Shown piece by piece: positions 46,587 to 58,500 of a stretch of DNA of 64,000 nucleotides. The translations under genes and the position numbers were made by a program. The first letter of the stretch is position 1, and every line of letters begins with the position of its first letter. The notes under the pieces are model-generated. The model was not told the DNA's origin. It worked only from the letters and a program-made list of their open reading frames with translations, and made no database searches. The DNA comes from Antedon mediterranea (taxonomy: Eukaryota; Echinodermata; Crinoidea; Comatulida; Antedonidae): the NCBI RefSeq assembly GCF_964355755.1, contig NC_092680.1:16717001-16781000 (forward strand). Reading direction: 5' to 3'.

Positions 46587-49500
46587 TTAGCAATCGTCGA
46601 CGTGGAGTTGTAGAACACCATCCTTGTGTAAACTAAGCAATTTATCAAATTCACTGTCGAAAGCATGAGATGCTTTAGATAATTTTAAATCTTCAAAATA
46701 GTGATAAGGTGTCGAGCGGTTGTGTAAATCTGAAGCGAATGGCCAAAAGCCATACAAATGAACCTCTTTGCAAAATAAGAGTGAAGCCGTTGTTATGTAA
46801 AACCCTAAAACATAAACAAAATGAAACAATTAGATTCCATGTTATCTACTTGGTCGTTACATAGTAGTTACATAATTAGTTTCGTTACAGAGTGTAGCTG
46901 CCATTCTATTAAATATGATTTTTAGTAGATAAATTGTTCAAAATTGTTTACCCCAGAGTACAGTAGCTGATTTCCCTTGTTACCAAGGTTGTTGCAAAGG
47001 TTTAAAGAAACAATACAAACGTTCCCGGAGTTACCCTTTAAAGATGTATTGTCCCCCTAAAAAAAATAATTCTTAACAAAATGTTGTTGTTGAATATGCA
47101 ATTTTAATGTAATATAATAGTTATCCACTTTGACCAAAAAGTGGATCGAAAAAATGTAATTTAAAGAAAGAAATAGTCAAATTGGCTGCCATCCATGGGT
47201 TTTTGCTTGAATTAAACTGTTTATTTTGTCATTTTATAAGTGAAAATATACTTTTCTTCGGTTTTTTTTTTCTACAGAAATGCATAACTTTATTAAAACT
47301 ATAAAATAAGCTATTCAAAGTCTGATTCAATTAATCTTTTTTTGGGACAATACATCTCTTTAAGTCATTGTATGCACACTAACCTGTTGATAACAATTTG
47401 TGCATGTGTTTTTTCGACCAATAGTCTTTTATCTCTCTAAAATGGTTTGGATTTCCATGTACAAATGTTACAGATTTCAAATTCTTGTTTAGTAATTTAT
47501 TTAATTTAATGCTCAAGTCATAGATCCATTTTGCTGCAAAACTTGGAAACCATATGTAATTGTTGTATTCCTTCATGTCTTTTATCAGCCGGGATTGTTG
47601 ACCTTTGTTTTTCGCTCTACCATATCTGTAAAAAAAAGCATACAGGTAAAACCTCCAAGCGGAAATATTTAAGCGCTCGGATTATCAACATTCAGAAGTA
47701 GGCCTACTTCCTTCCATATTGATTCGACTCACCATAGAGATATTATAGTGCACTATAATATCTCTATGGACTCACCAAACCGAAAAGGGATTTCCCCACT
47801 CAACTGTTTATTCACAATGCAAAGTCAACACGTTTCCCCAATCGAACGATGGGAACTATTCAACAAACAACCAACCCCTATACTAATCAGAAGACACCAT
47901 TTAATTTATAATTTGACCAATCACAAGCGATGGATTATCTGAACTGATGCTTGTCATTGGTAGACTCGTTTGCGTTGCGCTTACGTCCTTGTCGCGTCCT
48001 AGTCCTGAGAAGAACCAAACCTTGCTCAGATTATATAATTGCTCAATATTATAAAAGGCCTAAAGCGACTCTCGAGTGTGTGGATGGTGAGAAATAGCCG
48101 AAATTGAAACGGTTTTAAAGTTTCCAAAATTAAGAATATTTTAACAAGGGTAAAATGCTACGGAATTTAGTAAAATCATCTTTATGGCTTCATGGTCTCT
48201 TTCCCTTCATCCATGATGCATGAATTAGTATGAATATATATGAATATAATACTGCATACCATACATACAGTTTTAAGGCCAATTTACACAGAGATGAGCG
48301 GTAACGGTAATATAAATATAGAATCTATGTTATTCCTTTGAACTTTTACACGTAGGTACGGTACACATACAAATACACACAAAATACATAACGGGCGGGT
48401 GGTTTCCTCTCAGGATAGATACAGATTCTACGTGGGACAAGCTATAATGCGGTTTCCGCTTACCGTTACCGCTCGTCTGTGGAAATTGGCCTTTAGATAC
48501 CCACCTATTCACAATAATCGAAGGGTTAACTGTTGTTATATTACTTTTAACACCTGCATCTTCTTTAAAGCGACCGATTGGTGGTGCGTTGCATCTAAAA
48601 AGGGGGATAAAGGTAATGGTGATTTAAATTGTAGTAGGCCTATAATAATATTTTATAAAGATCATAGGGTATTTTTTTCTAATAAAATGTTATTTTGATG
48701 ACGTTTACTTATGTGATTCAAATCCGAAACAAGAAAAGCAAATAGAAGTGGATATCTAAAAAACACCTTGAATTTAATTAATGAAATACACGCCTTTCGT
48801 CATTACTAACATATATTTAATACAGCAGAACTCGTTTCTAAATAACTTGCGATATTAAGTTAGAATCTATCTAGTGACAGAATCGGGTGATAGTCAAACA
48901 TCTCGAAAAACTGACTGCAGTAATATTCTGCAAATTAGGACTATGTAGTGACGCACGCTCGTCTTCTGCAAATTACGTTGAGACTAAAGCTCTGTGTGAG
49001 CACTATCAAACTTTTTGCGATAACAAAATGTAATGTGCCCATATAATATTGAACACATTTTTTGTATCAAGCTGGTTTGATAGTGTAGACAAAGCTTTAG
49101 ACAAACACTCGAACGTAAGCACGTACTGCAATAGTAATAATCTGAGGCTCGTAATTAGTCAACTTACGCGCTCTGTACGCCATTGCGTTTTGCGTCCTTT
49201 CCAGTGTAAACCAACATTAACGTCCAAGTAGTCAGCGCTTTAAGTGAATGCAATAGTCCTTACCTTATAACAAAGTCAGCTTTATCTATTTCATAACCAC
49301 ATTTACTTCCATTCAATATTCCTCCATTTCCTACAATAGAACATCTTTTGTACTCAGTCTGTTCGGGAGAATACTGAAAGATTGAGATAGTCCTAGTCAT
49401 CAATATCGTACATATCTATTTTTAACATTAATATATAGCGCCGTATTTAGCTTTGCGTTTTATTTTGAAAGAAAACAAATAGTAAAAGTTGAACTTTAAA

Positions 49501-50774
49501 ATACATTACAATCCAAATGATAAAAAGTTTACCAAACTCGGACATTGGCATGTGAAGCGCCGCTGATTATGAGCTTATCATAGAAATAGGCACTTAACAA
49601 TGTTAATATTAATTTAAAATGGTCACCAATTTTTAATTAATCTGTTTTCTCTCTCATCCCCCTCTTTTGTTTTAAGCACTTTGGAACAATCTGCCGATTG
49701 TTACCAGCGCTATATTAGTTTGACAGCATTTAACGATTTGTTTACCAGAAAATCTAAAATGTTTATTTAAAATCTCATCCCATCATAGAAATAAACCTTC
49801 TTTAGTCGTAATAGAATAATCGAATTCTAACCCTTAAATCATTAAAAAAATTATTACCCCTTGGTTTTCTAGAATCTAGATAAGATATCGTAGGTTTTAG
49901 TTTTCTAGATTTTAGTTTTCTAAACACCAGGTCTAAAAAAGTTTCTAGATCTAGAAGACTAAGATATCTTATTAGGTCTTAATTTTCTAGGAGTCTAAAG
50001 ATGACAACTATCAGAGTGTCCATTTTGTATTGAAAATCCCTGCATCAGCACAGGGGCCTAAAAATGATACTCCCGGCCATACTCACATTGCTAAACAATA
50101 ATTTTTGTAGGCTAAACATACCTCGTGCAGCAACTTATAGAAAAACTCGTGTGTGGTTATTTTTTCTTGTGTAAACGTGAAATTAAAACGCTGAGATTGC
50201 CGTACATTATGCCGATTGAGAATCATTTCTGTGTGGACAGTTTTCTTTAACTCAGATCTAAAAAAAAAAATCATAACACTCAATTTGGTATAATATGCAG
50301 TACAATTATACGTCAGAGTAGAGCAAAATATTTGGCCAATTAACTTAGCGGCCTGACTTAGCTACTTTGCAGTAAAAATACGTTGGAAAAGAGAAGAGTG
50401 CACTGTAATTGGGATAGTTGGACTATAGTGTACTTCAAATCATTAGAAACAGACAGCCTGTGTAAAATGTCTTGTGTTTGAGTCCCATCCGATAACGTAT
50501 TTGTTTGCAATGTTCTCAACGTCATACGTCAGAGCTATAGTAAAACATCAGCTACCTTATTAAACTTAGCTACCTGACGTAAAAATAGTTTTTTTGAAAA
50601 AAAGTATCATCATACCTTAGATCTAGGAAATTCGATAAATTTCGTTTCCATGGTTTCATGAATAATTCCCGCAGAGATTGGAGACTGGGTGGTTCCGATA
50701 AATGCAATTCAATTATAGGCTTATTCTTCTTTTCACTATTGTTGGAATTTAACCTTCCATTACAAATTATGATA
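46587..50774 (-). CDS. Alpha-2,8-sialyltransferase, ST8SIA1/5-like, first exon(s) not found
   Basis: Exons: 50774-50616, 50257-50122, 49373-49264, 48594-48505, 47625-47384 and 46804-46587. All borders are GT-AG and phases agree. Motif L spans exons 3-4: [20 protein letters not shown] then DFVIRCN. NPSII follows in exon 4. Motif S spans exons 5-6: KLLSTG joined to [20 protein letters not shown]. Then come motif III (PYHYF) and the VS histidine and glutamate (HAFDSE). These are the Golgi ST8Sia enzymes that transfer sialic acid from CMP-sialic acid onto sialylated glycolipids or glycoproteins. The C-terminal half looks closer to the GD3-synthase/ST8SIA5 group than to polysialyltransferases. The N-terminal membrane anchor must lie in an exon above 50774, which I could not place. 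A MITE sits beside the 48505 donor. Confidence 0.92.
47726..47775. mobile_element. 36-bp perfect palindrome between 7-bp direct repeats
   Basis: GACTCAC (47726-47732), then CATAGAGATATTATAGTG and its exact reverse complement with no spacer (47733-47768), then GACTCAC again (47769-47775). The form is that of two terminal inverted repeats joined end to end with a target duplication, about 100 bp outside exon 5 of the sialyltransferase gene. Confidence 0.85.
47880..48015. mobile_element. Diverged MITE (ACGTCCTTGCG family)
   Basis: Shares TTTGACCAATCACAAGCGATGG, TTGTCATTGGTAGACTCG and GCGTTGCGCTTACGTCCTTG with the intact element at 21011-21189. Only the right part is well preserved. Confidence 0.65.
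48277..48496. mobile_element. MITE beside a sialyltransferase splice donor
   Basis: Terminal repeats are AGGCCAATTTACACAGA...GAGCGGTAACGGTAA at the left and TTACCGTTACCGCTC...TCTGTGGAAATTGGCCT at the right. TTA flanks both ends, a PIF/Harbinger-like duplication. Its right end lies 8-10 bases inside the intron whose donor is GTGGGT (48504-48499, minus strand), directly next to exon 4. Confidence 0.85.
48988..49100. mobile_element. MITE (TCTACACTATCAAAC family) in sialyltransferase intron
   Basis: AAAGCTCTGTGTGAGCACTA at the left and TTTGATAGTGTAGACAAAGCTTTA at the right; the interior is shorter than in other copies. Confidence 0.8.
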
Positions 50775-51600
50775 CTAAAAAAAGTATATAATGTGAAAAT
50801 AATAAAGGTAAGTGAATTTTATAGTGATTATTACGTAATCGAATCAAGTATTTGAGAAAACATAACAATTAAGTTATGTCCTTATTGGAGTACATTATTC
50901 GGACCAAAAGAAACACATTTTTCTGTTCCATAAAACGAACCATGTGAATGCAGCTTATAGCCAAATTTATTGATTTATTTATTTTTTTAATTTAGTCACA
51001 CCTGAAAAACAATATACACAATATATTTTTTTAAACAGTACAATTAAGACTCGGTATTCAATTGATATCCCAAAAAGTAATATACATATAGGCCTAATCC
51101 CATGGGGTACTTAAAAAACATATCAAAATTGTAAAATAAAATAGATAGGCCTAAAACGAAAATTATTATATGAAAGTTATTATATGTACAGTATTAAACT
51201 AACATATTTTATTGCTTTGTACTTTTGTGATGAAGACGAATAATTGAAGAAAAAAAAATATGAATCCATTGGAAATGATGAAAAGTTTGTTGCCATACCA
51301 TAAATAAATTAACATGAAGCAAATTCCACATGTGATCAATCGTAGTCGACGCGTTTGTACATTCATATTTATCGACCTACCCTGGAAAATTCAATTCAAC
51401 AATTCAAAATAACATTTATTTATTATACTTCCTTTTAAAATTCAAACTATAACGGAATAAATAAGAAATAACATAGACAAATATCAATAAATCAAATAAA
51501 ATGAAATCAATTCAGTTTATTTCCACAATATTATAACATACATACAGTATAATAATTGCAATGAAGTCATCATGTGGGGGGAGAGTCATATAAATGAGTC
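50775..51600. other. Interval expected to hold the sialyltransferase 5' exon(s); LINE tails
   Basis: No signal-anchor exon could be recognised. 51390-51580 has TTCAATTCAACAATTCAAAA and CAATTCAGTTTATTTCCACA, which look like reversed 3' ends of two LINE copies. Confidence 0.4.
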
Positions 51601-51639
51601 AGAAAGACTTTAAGTTTGACCCACCCCAAGATATAACAT

Positions 51640-51800
51640 TATTAAATACGAATACGAAAAAGAAAGAAAATATATATACATAACTAATCATAAATAATAA
51701 AAAACAAAGCTACAATTATTAAATACGAATACGAAAAAGAAAAAATATATATATGTATAAATAAACTAATAATAAATAATAAAAAACAAAGCTACACTTT
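51640..51800. repeat. Two-copy tandem repeat, about 80 bp
   Basis: ATTATTAAATACGAATACGA to AACAAAGCTACA occurs at about 51640-51717 and again at about 51716-51797, differing mainly in the length of the TATA tract. Confidence 0.85.
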
Positions 51801-52364
51801 CTATTTAAATCATATTATCCGATTTTAACTGGTCTTATAGCATATATATATTTAACGTTCATCATATCTTGAAAGTAAATAGTTCTAGTATAGGCCTACT
51901 AATTTAAATTTAGAAGTTGTAGATGCATTTTTAATATCTACATATCTGGGGGGAAAAGGAAGAAGGCAGGATCCCAGAAAGATACAGGATCTTGAGTCGG
52001 GTCTGCCTGGGAGAAACAAAACGAAGTGACGAAGACATTAGTAGGACACGGGACAGGACAAATCAACTGAACACATTTTGTTCAGTAGAGCATGAGGCAT
52101 GAATTCATTTGCTTACCCCGTGACAATGTAGTGAATTCAGAATTATAATATAAATGATTACCAATGTATATACGAACATTGTTCCAAGTTCAGTCATAAA
52201 TAGATTCAAGTATAGTATAACAACATTTTATAAAAATATTGTAGTACAAAAATTTCAACATTAAAATAATAGACCAAAAATAGACAAATTCACAGCAGAA
52301 CTTATACACATAAAATGTAAAAACATACAAAAAAAGGCATATAAAAACATTAAAATATAACCAC

Positions 52365-52420
52365 CGAAACGAACGCGTTCATCCGTGTTTATAATAGACA
52401 CGATGAACGCGTTCGTTTCG
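52365..52420. repeat. 19-bp perfect inverted repeat, hairpin
   Basis: CGAAACGAACGCGTTCATC (52365-52383) and its exact complement (52402-52420) around an 18-base loop in which GTGT and ACAC can also pair. Each arm contains the self-complementary GAACGCGTTC. Confidence 0.9.
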
Positions 52421-52754
52421 TTACTATTATGATGATTAAACGGATTCGATAATGGAATTGCGACGGCGAAAAATTCACTTTTAATCTGTTCATAATACAG
52501 CAGGCCTATGGTTTCTCCATGGTATGACACAGTATCGATTTTCTTACAGGATATTATTGTGTATTGACTGAGTAACAAAAGCGATTATTTTGAAACACTC
52601 AATGTAATGTATTGAAAGTTATTTATTGTCAGTTGTATTGTATTATAATATTACATTATTCAAGTGCAATGCATTTTAAACGAACATTTTATTGATGAAG
52701 AAATAAAAGTGGGTCGAACCTACATAAGACAACAAAAAAAGAAAATCGACACAT

Positions 52755-52795
52755 ACCAGGGAGGTATAAAAATAATATTTGTATACCTCCCTGGT
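52755..52795. repeat. 14-bp perfect inverted repeat, hairpin
   Basis: ACCAGGGAGGTATA (52755-52768) and TATACCTCCCTGGT (52782-52795) around an AT-only loop plus one G. Confidence 0.88.
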
Positions 52796-53691
52796 CATAC
52801 CATGTAATATAGGCCTGCTGTATTATTTACTGTATTTTTTATTTTGTGTGGTTTTTTTTATCAATTCCTTTTTTGATTCATTTCTTCTTAAACATTTCGT
52901 TTTTAACTGCAATGAAATTAAGTTGTAAGTTGTGTGCTTGATCTATTTAATAAAGACACCAATATTATACACAGAAGAACATCAATGATAGTTAATTGGG
53001 CGCATAAAACACTTGAACCGTAACGAACGGTCGGATCCGCTTAATTAGGCCAATGAAAATAGGCCTAGACCTATTTTAATTGATAAAGTAAGAGTTTTAA
53101 ATTGAAAAATTGCTACTGTGTAGTTGAATCATGAAGAAGGAAACAATAAAAATATACTCATATGCGATAAAGCAGTGTGGAAGAATTATAGGTATAGGCT
53201 TAGCCTACTTCCGGATGCTGCATACAGAATACTTATACAAACAAAACCATGTATTTAACTACCTTTTATATGCCTCGTCAATAGGCCTACACACGACGAA
53301 CCCAAAGACTGGTGTATTCACATCATATATTACTGGCTCATTTTATAAGTACACTGCGATTATCCGCACAAAATAGTAATATTAGCAGTAAATTATACTC
53401 ATTCCAACTGCAGTCGGGTCAATTTAGCCTACGTACCGTTTCTTTCTTCCAAGATGTCGAATTCCAGAAGACTATTATTAGTATTAATTGCTAAACACGG
53501 ATTGGCCAAATCATTGTGATCATTTAACAAAAGAAACGATACTAAAAGACGCTTTTCATTTAATAACATTTATCCTTGAATAAATAATATTACCTGCACA
53601 TAATAATAATATTATAATAATCAGCAACACCGCCGCATGAGGGCGATATACATACATAATTTATATCATATTTATCTTGTCTGTACATTCT

Positions 53692-53915
53692 TAAGCTCCG
53701 TCTACACTATCAAAATATATGTGACAAAAAATTGCGAGATGTGCCCATATATGGACACGATGATGCCATATTAGTACGGTACCATATTTAGGCACATTAC
53801 ACTTTTTTTGTCAAACTAGTTTGAATATTAAATAGTTTATCCATCCTGTAATTGGCAAGTTACTCGCTGTTGGATGAGTATGATAAAAAAAAAATTAAAA
53901 AAAGTGTAGACAGTG
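53692..53915. mobile_element. MITE (TCTACACTATCAAAC family), interrupted
   Basis: AAGCTCCGTCTACACTATCA at the left; TCAAACTAGTTTGA occurs at 53812-53825, but the outer GTGTAGACAGTG end lies 75 bases further on, after unrelated sequence, so the right arm seems split by a small insertion. Confidence 0.7.
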
Positions 53916-54774
53916 TGCGGTGAGATGACTTATAAAATTAGCTTCATTAAAAAGTAAATTTACTTTGAATACTGCATATCATTAATTTTTCAATACAGGT
54001 AAATCATCAGCTGGCGGCATCGAGTTGGACTCGGCTCTTAGTGCCTCTTATCACAAAATGGAAGCAAAGATATATTATTTTGTTATTAAATGTATTGTCC
54101 CCCAAAAACATGAAAAATGCAGATAAATAAAATCAGACTTTGAATAGGTTATTTGTAGTTTTAATCAAGTTATTCACTTTCGTAGAAAAAAAACGAAAAA
54201 AATGATGTTTCACTTATAAAATGACAAAATAAATGGTTAGGCCTAATTAAAACAAAATCCCACTGGCTGGCAGCCAATTTGACTACTTTTGCTTTAAATT
54301 AGTTTTTCAGAGGAAAAGTTTTTTTTTTCGATCAAAGAGGATAAAATATTATGACATTAAATTACATATTCAACAAAAATTGTTTAAAAATATTTTTTTT
54401 TTCAGGGGACTGAAATCTTTAAATCTCATTATTATTACTAATTATTATTATTTGTTTAATGTGTCAATTAATTTATTCTATCATATACTGAATAGAGTGA
54501 TGTTCTGCAGTTGGTAGACTCATAATAAACATGTTACAATCATTACTGTATGTCATTTATTCCAAAATGTACCCAATTATCAAACAATAAACACTTAGTA
54601 GTGGAATCATCATTTCTATTTAGACGCCCACATTAAATCAGGATGAAATTATTGACATCAATTTTATCCCAAATATTTAATTTGTTTGCCGAAAATATTA
54701 TTATTGTCCATTTCTATAAGTGTGCAATATGAAGCGACACTTCCCTGGTGCCAAACTTACTGAAGTAAGGTAAT

Positions 54775-54915
54775 TTCAGAAAACATCAGATGTGATCCTT
54801 AATTTAACCTATGACGATGCGATGGATCATCCGAATTTTGCTTGTGATTGGTCAACTCACTTTCGTTGCGCCTACGTCGATGCGTTGCCTCTACATGGGA
54901 AACCAGCTTTCGTTC
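54775..54915. mobile_element. Diverged MITE (ACGTCCTTGCG family)
   Basis: Contains GACGATGCGATGGATCATCCG, CTTGTGATTGGTCAACTCAC, TTGCGCCTACGTCGATGCGT and GGGAAACCAGCTTT at the right end. The left end is lost. Confidence 0.7.
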
Positions 54916-55500
54916 AATTAGTGACGACCTGATCCCACTAATTAAACAAACACCAACAAACCTGTTAATTCTATAATTATGGCAGCTCTTTTTCGACAGT
55001 GGTGAAGTGCCATTTTTGTAATGTTATAAAAGATAATTAATGTTTGCAATAATACAATACAGTATTAATTATTCCTATGTTAAATATATTTTTATATACT
55101 TTTTCCTTGCGAAAAATGCCTAAAATTCACATAATGACCTGGAGAAATTGTAATTTCTATTCCGTTGCATTACACTACAGTAATTATGCTGCCTTTTATA
55201 TTAGTGTAGATTATAGCAAGGCTGTTTTTAGTGAAGTAAAGATACCCATTTTTACCTTCAATATTACATTTTCATGTACCTTCTATATCGCTAAACTGTT
55301 TAAACTTTCTGTTTTTGTTTAATAAAAATACACTTGTGTACATTATGGTCAAAATCAATCAACAAAAATGATCATCTTTGTTTGGTAGTTACTCAAATCA
55401 AGAATATTACGGCACCATTCAAAAGTTTTACAGCATTGTTTATCAATTCGTTCCTTTTTCTTTCAAAAATTTATAAAATGTACTGCTAAGTCACACTTGA

Positions 55501-58500
55501 TCATAACTTATCATGATCGCTTTTTGTTTTTGTATTATCTGGCGTGCTATACTCATCAGTGTTGTACTCATGTTTCATTTGGCCGTTGTCTTTTGTTTCG
55601 TCATCTATCATATCAACTGCAGATTCTGACTTTGGCGTATTTTGTTGATTGAGGTTACCATAGATTGCTAAACCCTGAAACAAAAAAATCATGAGCTTTT
55701 TTAATTTGAGAGTTGGCTCCATAAACGTAACACAGACTTTATCTCCCTAGCTGCCACTACAAACTGCTCATTCATCTGTCCACAGTGTCAAGGGTTGAGA
55801 GTGACCAGGATAACCCCCTAGGCTGAACTGGGCACAAGAGCCTACATAAGCGTTCCACCAACCTTTTATTTGGCAGCCTAAAATCGAGCTTCTGGGAACA
55901 AACCCTGGCCCAACTACCCAGCTGGATTAACGCAATGAAGCACCACCATGGTTGGGACAGAGGTAAGAAAGAACAACCTACAGTAGGTGCCTGGAAATTG
56001 CATTGTAATTTATTAGATGGTAAACATTGCACTGAATTCAGCACAGGCCGGGTTGCCCCTTTATAACACAAACCAAGTTTGTCACCGCGTCGCGCCACAG
56101 TCCACACTTTTTATCCGCACATCAATTGCGTTTGGTATGTTTACGATCATCCGAAGATCAAACCACATGACCATGTAACATCTACCACCATTCATCATCT
56201 TCACATTTTACTGTTTGTTGTAAGCTGCGTATTGCTAAAATAAAGGTACTTTCGATGCTGGGGAAACATTGTTGTTTTTGAATTTCTCAAGCCATCGCAT
56301 TTACTGATTAGTCACTCAACTCAACTAGTACAAATGAATGGCAAATCAATACTATTACAATAATGGCATACGATACCTGTGCAACCATACTACTGATGTC
56401 TCCAGTGTTTGCTGGTAGTAATACGGTGTTGGTCTCTTTGGCTAGGTTACCAAACGCACTTACATACTGCTCAGCAACATTCAATGATGCTGCATTTCCA
56501 CCATGCTATAAAATAAAGATAATATTAACATTTAAACATTGTAGGGCCATTCATCTTTTTAAAAATCAACACAACTAAACTACAAGACATTCAATTCACC
56601 CTTCTTAACCTCAATATTATATTACAATAACAAAATTTTAACAACCAATCAGTGGGTTCTATTTAAATTTTAGAATCTTTCCATAAAGTGTGGACTTTGC
56701 ACAAGATCCAGATCCTATAGTGTACCTACAGTCTTTATCAGAGAAGACTTGATCCCCAGAACTATGATCGGGGAAGGCCTTGAACCTGCACAAAAAATAT
56801 TGTGAAAAAAGTGGAAATTGTCTTGGTATCGTATTACAAGAGTAACATCCAATCAGGTTGCACACACCATCCTTCAAGGAAAGCGTAGACAATGTCGCCC
56901 AGAAAAACTTACCCTGCCACATCTGCAAAATGTAACAACTTGGAACAGGTTTGCATAGTGTGAAGACAATTTTGTGGAAAATCGTCAGAGATTTCACCTG
57001 TATTGCGATATTCCGATTTCTTACTGTGCCATTACCTGACTAAATATTGCCCCCCCTCCCCAGATTTCACAAGGTTCTCGTATTGTATAGATCACAAGAC
57101 AACCTGACAACCAGAACTTAGATCACAAGACAACCAGAACTTACTTCATTTCCAATGGCCTCTGCTACTACTTTAAGACCCTCTGCTCTGGCGTTGGCTT
57201 TTGCAATGATAGCATTCGCCTCACCAGTAGCTCTGTTGATCTGTTCCATTTTGATGGCTTCTGAAGCCAGGATTACAGACCTCTTCTTTCCTTCTGCTAC
57301 ATTGATCTCTGACTCTCTTATTCCTTATGGGGAAAAAAGACATCTTTTAATGACTAATGTCAACACTTTTAGACTTTGTAATTTTTTTTAAGGAATATAT
57401 GTTGCAAGTATAAGTTCACCTTCAGATTCCAAAACTCTGGCTCTTTTTTTCCTCTCTGCCTCTACTTGCATCTGCATAGCTTCTTTCACCTTACTTGGTA
57501 CATCAATGTCTTTGATCTCATATCTAAGGCAACGAATGCCCCATTGCTCTGTAGCTGCTTTATTGATGGCCTCTGCAGAGATAATAAATATTATTACCCA
57601 AGTACCCATTGGTTTGTATTGACTCTTAATGATTTGCAGTAATTTGCATTGATTTACATTGGTTTGTATTGATTTACATTGATCTGAATTGACTCTTATT
57701 GATTTGCAGTCATTTGTATTGATCTCCATTGGTTTGTATTGATTTACATTGATCTGAATTGACTCTTATTGATTTGCAGTCATTTGTATTGATCTCCATT
57801 GGTTTTTATTGATTTACATTGATCTGAATTGACTCTTATTGATTTGCAGTCATTTGTATTGATTTACATTGGTTTGTATTGATTAACATTAGTTTGTATT
57901 GACTCTTATTGATTTGCATTGGTTTGTATTGATTTACATTACATTGGTTTGTATTGACTCTTATTGATTTGCAGTAATTTGTATTGATTTGCATTGGTTT
58001 GTATTGGCTCTTATTGATTTGTAGTAATTTGTATTGATTTGCATTTGCTTGTATTGACTCTTATTTCTTTTCAGTAATTTGCATTGATTTACATTGGTTT
58101 TTATGGATTTACATTGGTTTGTATTGGCTCTTAATGATTTGTAGGAATTTGTATTGATTTACATTTGCTTGTATTGACTCTTATTGATTTTCAGTAATTT
58201 GTATTGATTTACATTGGTTTGTATTGACTCTTATTGATTTGCAGTAATTTGTATTGATTTACGTTGATCTGTATTGACTCTTATTGATTTGTAGTAATTT
58301 GTATTGATTTACGTTGATCTGTATTGACTCTTATTGATTTGTAGTAATTTGTATTGATTTACGTTGATCTGTATTGACTCTTATTGATTTGTAGTAATTT
58401 GTATTGATTTACGTTGATCTGTATTGACTCTTATTGATTTGTAGTAATTTGTATTGATTTACGTTGATCTGTATTGACTCTTATTGATTTGTAGTAATTT

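Larger units (their letters stand above)
51810..55500. other. Gene-free interval with MITEs and hairpins
   Basis: About 3.7 kb between the sialyltransferase gene and the 3' end of STOML2. It holds two strong inverted repeats and two MITE copies, listed separately. Open frames such as 53131-53376 and 55077-55322 have no recognisable domain, and splice context does not support them. Confidence 0.45.

Noticed and set aside
52261-52578. 105-codon minus-strand frame with a hydrophobic stretch, considered as the missing sialyltransferase anchor exon
   Set aside because: It contains the 19-bp hairpin, lacks a donor in the needed phase near the hydrophobic part, and its composition is AT-driven.
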